A stretch of 64,000 nucleotides of DNA. Source: an uncultured Clostridium sp. (GTDB lineage: Bacteria > Bacillota > Clostridia > Lachnospirales > Lachnospiraceae). The translations under genes and the position numbers were made by a program. Below are positions 17,252 to 26,316 of this stretch, one piece after another. Every line of letters starts with the position of its first letter. Position 1 is the stretch's first letter. The DNA lies in NCBI GenBank assembly GCA_900539185.1, contig UQBG01000002.1, positions 1 through 64,000 on the forward strand, written 5' to 3'. A model generated the notes under the pieces. It saw nothing but the letters and a program-made list of their open reading frames with translations, searched no databases and was not told where the DNA came from.

Positions 17252-17629
17252 ATGGAAATCATTATTAGTAACAATAGTACCAAACCAATCTATGAACAAA
17301 TCACATCTCAAATCAAAGCTATGATAATGAACGGTGAACTGCAGGCAGGGGAATCCATCCCATCCATGCGTGCTCTAGCAAAGTCTATTCATGTCAGTGT
17401 TATAACTGTTCAAAAAGCCTATGAGGATTTGCAACGGGATGGATTTATCAACACAACCGTAGGACGCGGCAGCTTCGTAGCTGCCCGCAGCCAAACATTT
17501 TATCAAGAAGAGCAACAGCGTATGGCAGAAGAACATCTGCAAATTGCCGCAGATATCGGTCGTACCTGTAATATTCCATTAAAGAAACTTCAGGAACTGT
17601 TAGCTCTATTTTATGAGGAGGAAGCATAA
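17252..17629 (+). CDS. GntR family transcriptional regulator, YtrA subfamily
   Basis: This 125-residue protein has the GntR winged helix at residues about 10-75 (PIYEQITSQIKAMIMNGEL, SIPSMRALAKSIHVSVITVQKAYEDLQRDGFI) followed by a short helical dimerisation tail of about 45 residues. The short effector region is the mark of the YtrA subfamily, which usually represses its own ABC transporter operon. The stop TAA abuts the ATG of the ABC ATPase gene. The palindrome across its promoter is the probable binding site. Confidence 0.92.
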   Translation: MEIIISNNSTKPIYEQITSQIKAMIMNGELQAGESIPSMRALAKSIHVSVITVQKAYEDLQRDGFINTTVGRGSFVAARSQTFYQEEQQRMAEEHLQIAADIGRTCNIPLKKLQELLALFYEEEA

Positions 17630-18496
17630 ATGGACTATGCCTTACAATTACAAAATGTAACTAAATCATTTAAACATTCAGATTTTCTCTTAGATCACAT
17701 TTCCTTTGCATTGCCAAAGGGAGCCATCATGGGATTCGTTGGTGAAAACGGTGCCGGAAAGACAACAACCATTGGCTGTATTATGAATACATTGAGGATA
17801 GATTCCGGTTCCATTCAGGTTTTAGGTCAAACACTGAACGGACAGAATCCGTTATTATCTGAACAGATCGGTATTGTTTATGATGGCGACAACTTTCCAT
17901 CTTATCTAACTGCCAATCAACTTGAGCACATTCTGCGAGGGATCTATAGTGCATGGGATCCGTCTCTTTTCCAAAAGTTTTTAGAACGCTTTGAATTAAA
18001 CAGGACCTTAAAAATATCCAAATATTCCAAAGGCATGTCAATGAAACTGGCGATTGCTGTTGCACTTTCCCACCATCCAAAGCTATTAATCCTTGACGAA
18101 GCGACTGCAGGTCTGGATCCGGTTATACGCGATGAAATGTTAGATCTTTTTCTTGATTTTATTGAGGATCCTGAACATTCCATTCTACTTTCCTCACACA
18201 TTACAAGTGATTTGGAGAAAATAGCCGATTATATTACTTTCATACATAAAGGTAAAATCATATTAACAGAAACAAAGGATCATTTGATTTATCAATATGG
18301 AATCCTGCGTTGCAGACAAAAAGAATTTGAGCAAATTAACACTACCGATATCCTTGCTTACCGAAAACGAGACTATCAGATCGATGTACTTGTTGCAAAT
18401 CGACATACAGCAGAAAAGAACTATAAAAATCTGGTTATTGATCCGGCGACCATCGACGAAATCATGTTACTTTTAACAAAGGAGGAACGTATATGA
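17630..18496 (+). CDS. ABC transporter ATP-binding protein (YtrB-like)
   Basis: This 288-residue ATPase has Walker A GENGAGKTT, a signature motif YSKGM in place of LSGGQ, and Walker B LLILDEATAGLD. The degenerate signature and the C-terminal tail of about 80 residues are typical of the GntR-linked YtrB-type ATPases. It should power the permease encoded next, with which it overlaps by four bases (ATGA). Related systems respond to cell-wall-active peptides, but the substrate here is unknown. Confidence 0.9.
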   Translation: MDYALQLQNVTKSFKHSDFLLDHISFALPKGAIMGFVGENGAGKTTTIGCIMNTLRIDSGSIQVLGQTLNGQNPLLSEQIGIVYDGDNFPSYLTANQLEHILRGIYSAWDPSLFQKFLERFELNRTLKISKYSKGMSMKLAIAVALSHHPKLLILDEATAGLDPVIRDEMLDLFLDFIEDPEHSILLSSHITSDLEKIADYITFIHKGKIILTETKDHLIYQYGILRCRQKEFEQINTTDILAYRKRDYQIDVLVANRHTAEKNYKNLVIDPATIDEIMLLLTKEERI

Positions 18497-19152
18497 ACGG
18501 ACTTTTAAAAAACAACTTTTACGGTATGATTGAAAACGTAAAGATTGCCATTGTATTTGTGTTAATCCTAGGCATCACTTTATTAATCTCCGGCAATGAT
18601 ACTATTCTAAATATTTTTTGTATTATTTCAACACCGGCAATTGCCATTTTATCTTTATCCTGCCTTCGCAAAGAAAGTGCGTCCAAATGGCAGAAATACA
18701 AATTAACATTACCTATTACCCGAAACGCTATCGTTAATAGCCAATATATCAGCCATATTATTTTATGCTTAACGACAACCGCCATTATAAGTTTGTTCAT
18801 CATTCTTACTGTTTGTATCCATGGAAATCAGTATTTTTACTATGGTTTTCGCGATGCAGTCACCTTACTTATGACCAGCTTTGTACTATCTATTCTGATC
18901 GGGGCAATCTCCTATCCACTCTGCTATCTTTGGGGTGCAGAGCGGATAGAGGTTATTACTGTTTTGAGCGTAATTGGTGCTGTCGCTATTGTACTGGGGC
19001 TCAGCCTGATAATCAATCTAATGTTTGATAGGAGCAGTATAACAAACACCATCTATTACATCAGTCTGGCTTCAATACTGGTTATCACTCTCGTTATTTT
19101 TATCCTTTCAAAAATAGCCTCCTGCATCATTTTCAAAAGGAAAGAATATTAA
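18493..19152 (+). CDS. ABC-2 type transporter permease subunit
   Basis: This 219-residue protein has six hydrophobic segments and no enzymatic motif, as expected for an ABC-2 family permease partner of the preceding ATPase. The charged segment RKESASKWQKYKLTLPITR between the second and third helices is typical of this group, probably contacting the ATPase. It overlaps the ATPase gene by four bases and has AAGGAGG upstream. It ends the operon; no clear terminator hairpin is visible before the convergent dehydrogenase gene. Confidence 0.85.
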   Translation: MNGLLKNNFYGMIENVKIAIVFVLILGITLLISGNDTILNIFCIISTPAIAILSLSCLRKESASKWQKYKLTLPITRNAIVNSQYISHIILCLTTTAIISLFIILTVCIHGNQYFYYGFRDAVTLLMTSFVLSILIGAISYPLCYLWGAERIEVITVLSVIGAVAIVLGLSLIINLMFDRSSITNTIYYISLASILVITLVIFILSKIASCIIFKRKEY

Positions 19153-19163
19153 CACATCGTTTT

Positions 19164-20126
19164 TTATTTATTATATTTATAGAACCCTTCTCCGGATGCC
19201 ATGCCCAGCTTTCCTTCATCGATATACTGTTTCAGGATGGCTTCCATCTTCTTAAAATTATACGGCATCATCATTTTCTTAAGAAGCGGCGAGAACAGTC
19301 CCGGAACACTCTGATACTGGTGTACGATATTATAAGCGGTATTCAGTCCAACCGTGTCAAAGATCTGAAATGGTCCCTTCGGTGCTCCGGTTCCTCTCGT
19401 CCACGCAAGATCAATGCTCTCCGGATCCGAGATCCCTGCCGCATACAGATCCAGTCCGCTCAGCAGAAACGGTACCAGCATAGAATTCAAAAGATATCCA
19501 CTCTTTTCCTTCCTGACCGGAAGTCCGATCATACGGATATCATTGGCAAACTGCAGGATCTCATTGAAGTACCGTTCCTCTGTCTGTGCCTGTGACATAA
19601 CCTCTGCCGTATTATTTTTCCAGATAGAATTTGCAAAATGAAGCGACAGATATTTCTCCGGTCTTCCCGTATACTTTGCAAACATCGATGGCAGCAGGGT
19701 AGACGAATTCGTTACCAGTACCGTCTTTTCCGGCAGAAACGGTGCCAGCTTTTCATAAAACGCAATCTTATCCTTCTCATTCTCCGCCATAGATTCAATC
19801 ACCAGATCTGCATCTGCAACGGCCTTTTCCATATTCAGCTCCAGCTTCAGACTGCTGTATGCATGTTCAACCTTTGCCAGACAAGCCTCCTTATCAAAAG
19901 TCTCCTCATCTGCAATCCCCGCACACCAAACACCTTTACCTGCCGCCATATCCTCAATGGCTGCTATATATGTTTCCTTCAGTGCATCCAGCTTTGGCTG
20001 TGTCCGTCCAATGGAGCCTTCACTCCGCAGCCAGATGGTTACATCTGCACCACAGTATGCAGACTGGAATGCAATCTGACTTCCCAAAACACCGCCGCCT
20101 GCTACTACTACATTTGAATATACCAT
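19164..20126 (-). CDS. 3-hydroxyacyl-CoA dehydrogenase family protein
   Basis: This 320-residue NAD-dependent dehydrogenase has an N-terminal Rossmann motif (VVVAGGGVLGSQIA, residues 6-19), the active-site region LSLHFANSIW with the catalytic His, and a C-terminal helical domain with TRGTGAPKGPFQIFD. It resembles 3-hydroxybutyryl-CoA dehydrogenase, though it lies apart from any crotonase, thiolase or butyryl-CoA dehydrogenase gene. It may therefore act on a different hydroxyacyl substrate. AAGGAGGAG precedes the ATG. Confidence 0.85.
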   Translation of the reverse strand: MVYSNVVVAGGGVLGSQIAFQSAYCGADVTIWLRSEGSIGRTQPKLDALKETYIAAIEDMAAGKGVWCAGIADEETFDKEACLAKVEHAYSSLKLELNMEKAVADADLVIESMAENEKDKIAFYEKLAPFLPEKTVLVTNSSTLLPSMFAKYTGRPEKYLSLHFANSIWKNNTAEVMSQAQTEERYFNEILQFANDIRMIGLPVRKEKSGYLLNSMLVPFLLSGLDLYAAGISDPESIDLAWTRGTGAPKGPFQIFDTVGLNTAYNIVHQYQSVPGLFSPLLKKMMMPYNFKKMEAILKQYIDEGKLGMASGEGFYKYNK

Positions 20127-20141
20127 ATTCTTCTCCTCCTT

Positions 20142-20340
20142 CTATTCCTTGCACACATCTATCCAGCCTGCCGCAGGATATACGGTATCAAATCTCCGAA
20201 GACTCTCATCGAGATAGACCTGTATTCCTTCCCGAACCCCAAATGGGCATACACCTCCCGGTGCATGCCCGATTCGTTCTTCTACTTCATCAAACGGAAT
20301 CATCTTCGCTTTCACATATTGTCTATGACCACTGGACCAA
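20142..20340 (-). pseudogene. Decayed YbaK/EbsC-type aminoacyl-tRNA deacylase fragment
   Basis: A short frame reads VKAKMIPFDEVEERIGHAPGG, then VCPFGVREGIQVYLDESLRRF and DTVYPAAGWIDVCKE before its stop. The middle is the conserved core of YbaK/EbsC trans-editing proteins. Those proteins are about 155-165 residues, so the N-terminal half is missing. The jump from PAAG directly to WIDVCK suggests a second, internal deletion of the SNSAIELT region. The fragment begins immediately after the permease stop and has no start or ribosome binding site of its own. The identification is from motif memory and is moderately secure. Confidence 0.7.
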
Positions 20341-22314
20341 CCGATAGTATACTCTGGATGTAATCGCATAAACTGCAGCATACAGGATGCCAAAGGCAAA
20401 CACACAGCCAAAGATACATCCGATAAAGAGCATCCGATTATCCAGTTGTACCATACGAAGCAGACGTTCTATAACCGGATATGCAAATAGCACATGAATC
20501 ATTGCCGTCACCAGCGGCAGAAAGAACACCGTCAGGATCTGAGATCGGATCGAGGTCTTTACCTCTGCCTGACTCATTCCCACCTTCTGCATAATAATAT
20601 AACGGTCACGATCTTCATATCCTTCTGATATCTGCTTATAATATATAATCAGGATCGTTGCCAGTGTAAACAGCAGTCCCAGGAAAATACCGATAAAGAG
20701 CAGTCCTCCATATGCATTCAGGAATGTATCCCGGATATCCTTCTGTTCAAACAACTGAACACCATCGGTTTTCAACCATCCCTGGTCTGCAAATTGGCGT
20801 TCGATCCTCTGATAGAGTTCATGCTTCTCCTGCACGGAACCATGAAAGTCATATCCCACGATTGTACTGATGCCTCCTGCCAGATTTCCCTGTTCTGCCT
20901 GCATAGATTCCATTATACTCTGTATATCATGCTTTGTCATTACCATATATGCTTCTGTAAAGACACTGTTGGAATACATTGGAATAAAACTCTGCAGCTG
21001 CTTCCGGACCCGGTAACTCTTTCCATACAAATTCCAGACTCCGGACTCAAACCGGTCATCCCTACAGTAAACCAGACTTTCTCCGTCCTGCAGTTCTTCT
21101 GTTTCTCCCGATATACGATTATAGTCATCAATGGAGATCAGGAAGCAATAATAAATCTTCGCATTTTCAACCGATGCAAACGCATTTGCATCCGCATAGA
21201 TCGTATCACCGGCCTTTAGTGCCACAAAGTCATAATACTGATATACATAGTGTCTTGTCACTTCCATCTGTGTCTCTTCTATCTCTTGATTGATTGCCTG
21301 CTCCCATTCGTCCGGCAGTTGTTCGGACTCAACCGTCATCATAAAGTCACTTGGATACATTCTTTGTATCGTATCCTCCATACCGGACCGCATACTGATC
21401 GTCGTAGACAGCATAACCAGTACCATCGTAGACAGGACACAGATATTTGCCAGTCCAACGGCATTTCTCTTCATACGATACAGCATACCGGAAACAGATA
21501 TAAAATGACTGGTCTTATAATAATATCGTTTATTCTTTTTCAGAAGCTTTAAGAGAGCTATCGTTCCCGCTGTAAAAAGCAGGTAGGTTCCGATAATCAC
21601 CAGCAGCACCGCTACAAAGAACAGTCCCATAACCCTTAGCGGATTCTGTGTTGTAATCGATATATAATATCCGGTACCGATACATAACACTCCCAAAACC
21701 GCCAGCACCCACTTGGCCTTTGGCTCCCGTTCTCCGACCGCATTTCCCTTCAACAGTTCAATCGGCTTGGAAACCAGAACCGACAGCATAGACTTCCCGT
21801 AAATGAGTACAAACACGATACCAAACAGAATCAACGTCGTAAGTAATGCTTCCTTACAAATATGGAACCCAAATACGATATTGAAATTCACAAGCTTCAG
21901 CAAAATCAGAAATGCCAGTTTCTCAAATAAAATTCCGGTCAGAATTCCCAGTCCCAGACTAAGTACTGCAATATACAGAGATTCTATTGCAATCACGATC
22001 AGAACATGCCGTTTTTCCATGCCCAAAACATTCCATAGTCCCAGCTCCTGCTTTCTTCGCTTCATCAGGAAGCTGTTCGTATAGAATAAAAATATCACCG
22101 CAAATACAGCTATCACATACCGTCCGAATTCCAGTATATTCAACAGGAACTGACCGGTATTTCCCATATTCAGAATATCCGTATTGACCGATATCGAATG
22201 CATGATGTAGTACATTGCGATCGACAGAATACAGGTAATCATATATGGCAGGTATATCTGTAGATTCTTCCGAATGTTCATAGCCGCCAGATGCGGGTAA
22301 AAGATCTTATTCAT
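20323..22314 (-). CDS. BceB-like ABC transporter permease (FtsX family)
   Basis: This 663-residue protein has ten predicted membrane segments and a large extracellular domain of about 200 residues between segments 7 and 8, which is the hallmark of BceB-type permeases. These act with a BceA ATPase to free lipid II-cycle intermediates from peptide antibiotics and to activate the partner histidine kinase. The ATG at 22314 is preferred over GTG at 22326 because GGTGGTGATC precedes it. It overlaps the ATPase gene by a few bases. The C-terminus ends exactly where a YbaK remnant begins. Confidence 0.9.
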   Translation of the reverse strand: MNKIFYPHLAAMNIRKNLQIYLPYMITCILSIAMYYIMHSISVNTDILNMGNTGQFLLNILEFGRYVIAVFAVIFLFYTNSFLMKRRKQELGLWNVLGMEKRHVLIVIAIESLYIAVLSLGLGILTGILFEKLAFLILLKLVNFNIVFGFHICKEALLTTLILFGIVFVLIYGKSMLSVLVSKPIELLKGNAVGEREPKAKWVLAVLGVLCIGTGYYISITTQNPLRVMGLFFVAVLLVIIGTYLLFTAGTIALLKLLKKNKRYYYKTSHFISVSGMLYRMKRNAVGLANICVLSTMVLVMLSTTISMRSGMEDTIQRMYPSDFMMTVESEQLPDEWEQAINQEIEETQMEVTRHYVYQYYDFVALKAGDTIYADANAFASVENAKIYYCFLISIDDYNRISGETEELQDGESLVYCRDDRFESGVWNLYGKSYRVRKQLQSFIPMYSNSVFTEAYMVMTKHDIQSIMESMQAEQGNLAGGISTIVGYDFHGSVQEKHELYQRIERQFADQGWLKTDGVQLFEQKDIRDTFLNAYGGLLFIGIFLGLLFTLATILIIYYKQISEGYEDRDRYIIMQKVGMSQAEVKTSIRSQILTVFFLPLVTAMIHVLFAYPVIERLLRMVQLDNRMLFIGCIFGCVFAFGILYAAVYAITSRVYYRLVQWS

Positions 22315-23074
22315 TCTGATCACCACCCGTCGATAGCATAGTCAGAGCATTGGTGATCTTCTGATACTGTTCCTCTACGGAACTATTTCCACGATAAATC
22401 TGGTGAAAGACCTGCCCATCTTTAATAAACAGAACACGTTTGGCATGACTGGCAGCCGTTACCGAATGTGTCACCATAAGGATCGTCTGTCCCTCCTCAT
22501 TCACCTGATCAAACACCTTTAAAAGCTCCGCTGTCGATCTGGAATCCAACGCACCGGTCGGTTCATCCGCCAGAATCAGCTTCGGATTCGTAATCAATGC
22601 CCGTGCGACCGCAGCCCTCTGCTTTTGTCCGCCGGATACCTCATACGGATATTTCTCCAGTAAATCCTTAATGCCCAGCTTATTCGCCAGTGGCTTTAAC
22701 CGAATCTGCATCTGTGCATAGCTTTCTCCCGCCAACACCAGTGGCAGAACGATATTATCCTTCAGTGAAAAGGTATCCAGAAGATTAAAGTCCTGAAATA
22801 CAAATCCCAGATTATCTCTTCGGAATGCGGATAACTGCCGTTCTTTGATCTCTGACAGCTTTTTCCCATCCAGTAAAACTTCTCCGGATGTTGCCCGATC
22901 CAGTGCCGCCAAAATATTCAGCAGTGTCGTTTTTCCGGAACCGGACTCTCCCATGATCGCTACATATTCACCCTGTTCTACCGAAAAGCTGACATCCGTC
23001 AGTGCCTGCACCTGGTTGCCACCCAGTCTGGTCGTATAGATCTTCTTCAGATTATTTACCTCTAATATTGTCAT
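22307..23074 (-). CDS. BceA-like ABC transporter ATP-binding protein
   Basis: This 255-residue ATPase of the MacB/LolD/BceA type has Walker A GESGSGKTT, a Q-loop in FVFQDFNLL, signature VSGGQKQR and Walker B LILADEPTGALD. It pairs with the BceB-like permease. A longer frame reaches 23155, but the start at 23074 has CAGGAGG five bases upstream and matches family N-termini (MTILEVNNLKKIYTT). The upstream region contains a TATAAT box and BceR-like sites. Confidence 0.93.
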   Translation of the reverse strand: MTILEVNNLKKIYTTRLGGNQVQALTDVSFSVEQGEYVAIMGESGSGKTTLLNILAALDRATSGEVLLDGKKLSEIKERQLSAFRRDNLGFVFQDFNLLDTFSLKDNIVLPLVLAGESYAQMQIRLKPLANKLGIKDLLEKYPYEVSGGQKQRAAVARALITNPKLILADEPTGALDSRSTAELLKVFDQVNEEGQTILMVTHSVTAASHAKRVLFIKDGQVFHQIYRGNSSVEEQYQKITNALTMLSTGGDQNE

Positions 23075-23125
23075 TGGAACCTCCTGTTTATCCGGTATGA
23101 ATTTCATACCCTTGTTTATGACCTT

Positions 23126-23199
23126 ATTATATTTTTTCTGATCGAAGTTCTCCATTCATTCCGGTGACACTTTTCAGGTTCGATGTGACAGTTTTGTAA
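23126..23199 (-). promoter_or_regulatory. BceR-dependent promoter region with two tandem operator-like sites
   Basis: On the minus strand TATAAT (23126-23131) is preceded after 17 bases by a weak -35, TGGAGA (23149-23154), as expected for an activated promoter. Upstream lies TTACA-AAAC-TGTCA (23186-23199), which fits the TNACA-N4-TGTAA inverted repeat known for BceR-type regulators. A related but poorer copy is at 23165-23178, exactly 21 bp (two helical turns) closer to the promoter. The region lies between the kinase stop and the ABC ATPase start. Confidence 0.75.
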
Positions 23200-23218
23200 G
23201 ATGGCAGTTCTTCATCCG

Positions 23219-24238
23219 TTAGTCTGTCAGAAGCCGTTCCTTCCCCACATAAATTCGTACCGTCGTACCGACTCCCACCGTTGATTCAACATCAACCCGG
23301 ATTCCCAGCTTATCCGCCGTCTTCTTGCACAGATACAAACCGATTCCGGTCGCCTTTTTATCCAGTCTGCCATTATAACCGGTAAATCCCTTCTCAAAGA
23401 TCCGTGGCAGATCCTCCGGAGCAATCCCGATTCCGGTGTCTGTGATTGCAAATACTCCCTCACCCTCTGCCCGGATCGTAACAGCTCCGGTCTTTGTATA
23501 CTTGATTGCATTGGAAACCACCTGCTCTAACAGAAATACAAACCACTTTTCATCTGTCAGGATTCTCTGTCCACTCTCCTTATATTCCAAGCGCAGCCGT
23601 TTTCGGACAAACTGTCCTGCATACTTATGAATCACCTGACGTATCGCATCATCGGCACTGATTTCTCGGAACACAAAGTCCGTCTCTGTTCCTTCCAGCC
23701 GATAATAATTAAGTACCATGGCTACATACTGTTCGATCTGAAACAGTTCTGCCAAAAGTTCCCGGTTTTCTTCTGTGTCTTCCCCCTGCAGTACCAGCTT
23801 CATCGTAGCAATCGGCACCTTGATCTGATGAATCCAGGTTGTATAAAACTCCAGACTGTTCTTCCGTTCCAGATTCCAGCCCTGCATATCACAGGCATAG
23901 CGTTCCTGCAGCTTCATCAGAATCTGATAATAGGCCTGTTCAATCTCATTATCCGGTTGCGGCAGTTCCTCTGTGAGCAGGGTTTCCTGCTGTACCACCG
24001 ACAAAAGCTGCCTTCTTTTTCGATAGAATGAAAGATATGCCAGACTGCCTGCCACCAGCACCACCAGAAGGCAGATGACATCCGCATATACTATAATCTC
24101 CAAATTGATCTTATACAGGTACAGCACAGCATGTATGATCCCGGCACAGATCAAATAGGCACATACACTGTACCGATGTTGCTTTATAAAGGCTCCGAAC
24201 ACCTGCAACCCCTTCTTCACCCTGCTTTCTCCTTTCAT
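23219..24238 (-). CDS. BceS-like intramembrane-sensing histidine kinase
   Basis: This 339-residue kinase has two membrane helices (about residues 24-42 and 48-70) with almost no extracellular loop, then an H-box with His137 in WIHQIKVPI, N-box EQVVSNAIKYT and G-boxes TDTGIGIAPEDLPRIF and TGIGLYLCKK. The lack of a sensor domain is typical of BceS-type kinases, which sense through their BceAB transporter. The ATG overlaps the regulator stop (ATGA). A GTG at 24220 with AAAGGAG upstream is a credible alternative start. Confidence 0.9.
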   Translation of the reverse strand: MKGESRVKKGLQVFGAFIKQHRYSVCAYLICAGIIHAVLYLYKINLEIIVYADVICLLVVLVAGSLAYLSFYRKRRQLLSVVQQETLLTEELPQPDNEIEQAYYQILMKLQERYACDMQGWNLERKNSLEFYTTWIHQIKVPIATMKLVLQGEDTEENRELLAELFQIEQYVAMVLNYYRLEGTETDFVFREISADDAIRQVIHKYAGQFVRKRLRLEYKESGQRILTDEKWFVFLLEQVVSNAIKYTKTGAVTIRAEGEGVFAITDTGIGIAPEDLPRIFEKGFTGYNGRLDKKATGIGLYLCKKTADKLGIRVDVESTVGVGTTVRIYVGKERLLTD

Positions 24239-24909
24239 TCTGCGATCATATATCCACAGCCAACCTTTGTCGTAATATACTCTTTTAACCCCAACTCATC
24301 CAGCTTTTTACGCAGACGATTAATGTTCACCGTCAATGTATTCTCCTCCACATAGGAATCGATCTCCCACAGCCGGGTCATGAGTGTATTCCGACTGACG
24401 ACCTTCCCCTTTTGCTCCAGAAGTGTCTGAAGGATCCGGAATTCATTTCGCGTCAGATTCAGGCTCTGGCCTTCATAATGCAATGTCATATCATTCAGAT
24501 TCAAAATTGCTCCCCTGTGTTCCAGTACTGGAATTGTTCCTGCCAGATCATAGGTTCTACGCAGGATTGCCTGCACCTTGGCAGACAAAACATTCAGATC
24601 AAACGGTTTTGCTATAAAATCATCGCCGCCCATATTCATCGCCATAATGATATTCATATTGTCAGATGCCGAGGATATAAACAAAATCGGGACATTGGAA
24701 TGTTTCCGGATCTCGCTGCACCAGTGATATCCATTAAAAAACGGAAGCATAATATCCAGTAAAACCAATTGCGGTTCTTCCGTCAGAAATTCCTCTGTCA
24801 CCTTCTGGAAATCTCGAACACAGCACACCTCATATCCCCAGGCGGCCAACTGTGTCCGCATCGCATTTGCCATATTTCCATCATCTTCTACGATCATGAT
24901 CTTATACAT
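24235..24909 (-). CDS. BceR-like OmpR-family response regulator
   Basis: This 224-residue regulator has a receiver domain with the acidic pocket VEDD, phospho-acceptor Asp52 in LVLLDIMLP and the conserved Lys in FIAKPFD. A winged-helix DNA-binding domain follows (LTRNEFRILQTLLEQKGKVVSRNTLM...VNINRLRKKL). It is the first gene of the kinase-transporter set and should activate the transporter promoter downstream. It begins 21 bases after the flavoprotein gene, so it may also be read from that gene's transcript. Confidence 0.92.
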   Translation of the reverse strand: MYKIMIVEDDGNMANAMRTQLAAWGYEVCCVRDFQKVTEEFLTEEPQLVLLDIMLPFFNGYHWCSEIRKHSNVPILFISSASDNMNIIMAMNMGGDDFIAKPFDLNVLSAKVQAILRRTYDLAGTIPVLEHRGAILNLNDMTLHYEGQSLNLTRNEFRILQTLLEQKGKVVSRNTLMTRLWEIDSYVEENTLTVNINRLRKKLDELGLKEYITTKVGCGYMIAE

Positions 24910-24930
24910 CGTAACATCCTTCCTTCTATC

Positions 24931-26211
24931 CTACTCGATGGCATTTCCTGCTGCATATCCGGTACTCCATGCGATCTGAAGATTAAAGCCTCCCGTCACC
25001 GCATCCGTATCCAACAGCTCTCCTGCTACATACAGTCCTGATACCAGCTTCGATTCCATGGTCTGTGGATTGATTTCTTTTACATTCACACCACCTCTGG
25101 TAATGATCGCCTCCTGGAACCCCCGGCATCCTACGATGTGCAAAGGCACGTTCTTCAGCGTATGCACCAGCCGCAGCCGCTCCTCCTTCGTCAGCACATT
25201 CACCTTCTTCTCCTCCGGGATCCCGCTGATCGATATCACGACCGGAATCAGCTTCTTTGGCAGCAGATCGTCCATCGCATTCTGTAGCTGGCGGTTCTGA
25301 TAACGGAAAAAGTCTCTTTGCAGCCGCTCATCCAGTTGTTCCCCGGTCAGTGCCGGTTTCAGATCGAGCATAAGCTCCAGCGGCTTTGTAAGAGAAACTG
25401 TCTGTGGTTGTCCTCCGGCATCCGCTTTGGCAGACTCCAGATATCCTTTCAGTCCGGTACTGGCCGTCAGCACCAGCGGACCGCTTACGCCGAAATGCGT
25501 AAACAGCAGTTCTCCGAATCCATCATACAGACACTTCTTGCCATCCCGAACCTGTATCGCTATATTCTTCAGTGTCAGTCCCATAAGATCTTTACACCAG
25601 GATTCCTCTGTCACAAACGGCACCAGTGATGGCTCCGGTGTCACAACTGTATGTCCCAGCTTCTTTGCAATGCGATATCCATCTCCGGTGGAACCTGTCG
25701 CGGTATAGGAGCAGCCTCCGGTTGTCAGGATCACTGCATCCGCAGGTATCTGTTCTCCCGGATTCTTCTTACATCTCACACCGGTAACATGTCCGTCCTC
25801 GACACAGATTTCTGTGATCTCCGTATGCAGCCGGATTCGGACTCCACGTCGTTTCAGTTCCTGTTCTAACGCCCGGATAATATCCGATGAATGATCAGAC
25901 TCCGGAAATACCCGGTTACCCCGTTCTATTTTCAGACGTACCCCCAGATCTTCAAAAAATGAATACGTCATCCAGTTGTCAAAGCCATAGATAGAACTAT
26001 ATAAAAACTTATGATTCGTTATAATATTCGTAAATAATTCATTTGTATCACAGGCATTTGTCAGATTGCACCTACCCTTTCCCGTGATAAACAGTTTCTT
26101 TCCCAGTTTTTCATTTTTTTCCAATAACAGGACCTGATGTCCCTTTCCGGCAGCCGTGATTGCCGCCATCATGCCGGCAGCTCCGCCGCCGATTACGATT
26201 ACCTTAGCCAT
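24931..26211 (-). CDS. BaiN/HI0933-family FAD-dependent oxidoreductase
   Basis: This 426-residue flavoprotein has the FAD-binding motif VIGGGAAGMMAAITAAGKGHQV at its start, KLGKKLFITGKGRCNLTN, and the C-terminal VAGELLDTDAVTGGFNLQIAWSTGYAAG. Together these define the YhiN/HI0933 family. One member, BaiN, reduces bile-acid intermediates in clostridia, but most members have no known substrate. The name here therefore marks family only. It has no clear metabolic partner nearby. Confidence 0.88.
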   Translation of the reverse strand: MAKVIVIGGGAAGMMAAITAAGKGHQVLLLEKNEKLGKKLFITGKGRCNLTNACDTNELFTNIITNHKFLYSSIYGFDNWMTYSFFEDLGVRLKIERGNRVFPESDHSSDIIRALEQELKRRGVRIRLHTEITEICVEDGHVTGVRCKKNPGEQIPADAVILTTGGCSYTATGSTGDGYRIAKKLGHTVVTPEPSLVPFVTEESWCKDLMGLTLKNIAIQVRDGKKCLYDGFGELLFTHFGVSGPLVLTASTGLKGYLESAKADAGGQPQTVSLTKPLELMLDLKPALTGEQLDERLQRDFFRYQNRQLQNAMDDLLPKKLIPVVISISGIPEEKKVNVLTKEERLRLVHTLKNVPLHIVGCRGFQEAIITRGGVNVKEINPQTMESKLVSGLYVAGELLDTDAVTGGFNLQIAWSTGYAAGNAIE

Positions 26212-26230
26212 AATTTCTCCTGAAAATATT

Positions 26231-26275
26231 ATAAGGCTGCCACATTGACATCTCCTGCTTCTGCGACAGCCTTAT
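26231..26275 (-). terminator. Probable terminator of the decarboxylase operon
   Basis: ATAAGGCTG (26231-26239) and CAGCCTTAT (26267-26275) are a perfect 9-bp inverted repeat with a 27-base loop. On the minus strand they are followed by AATATTTTC. The position, about 40 bases after the oadA stop and before the flavoprotein gene, fits a terminator, although the loop is long. Confidence 0.6.
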
Positions 26276-26316
26276 GTTCTCTCCCGATCCTGGGAGGATT
26301 CGTTCCGATTATTTAA

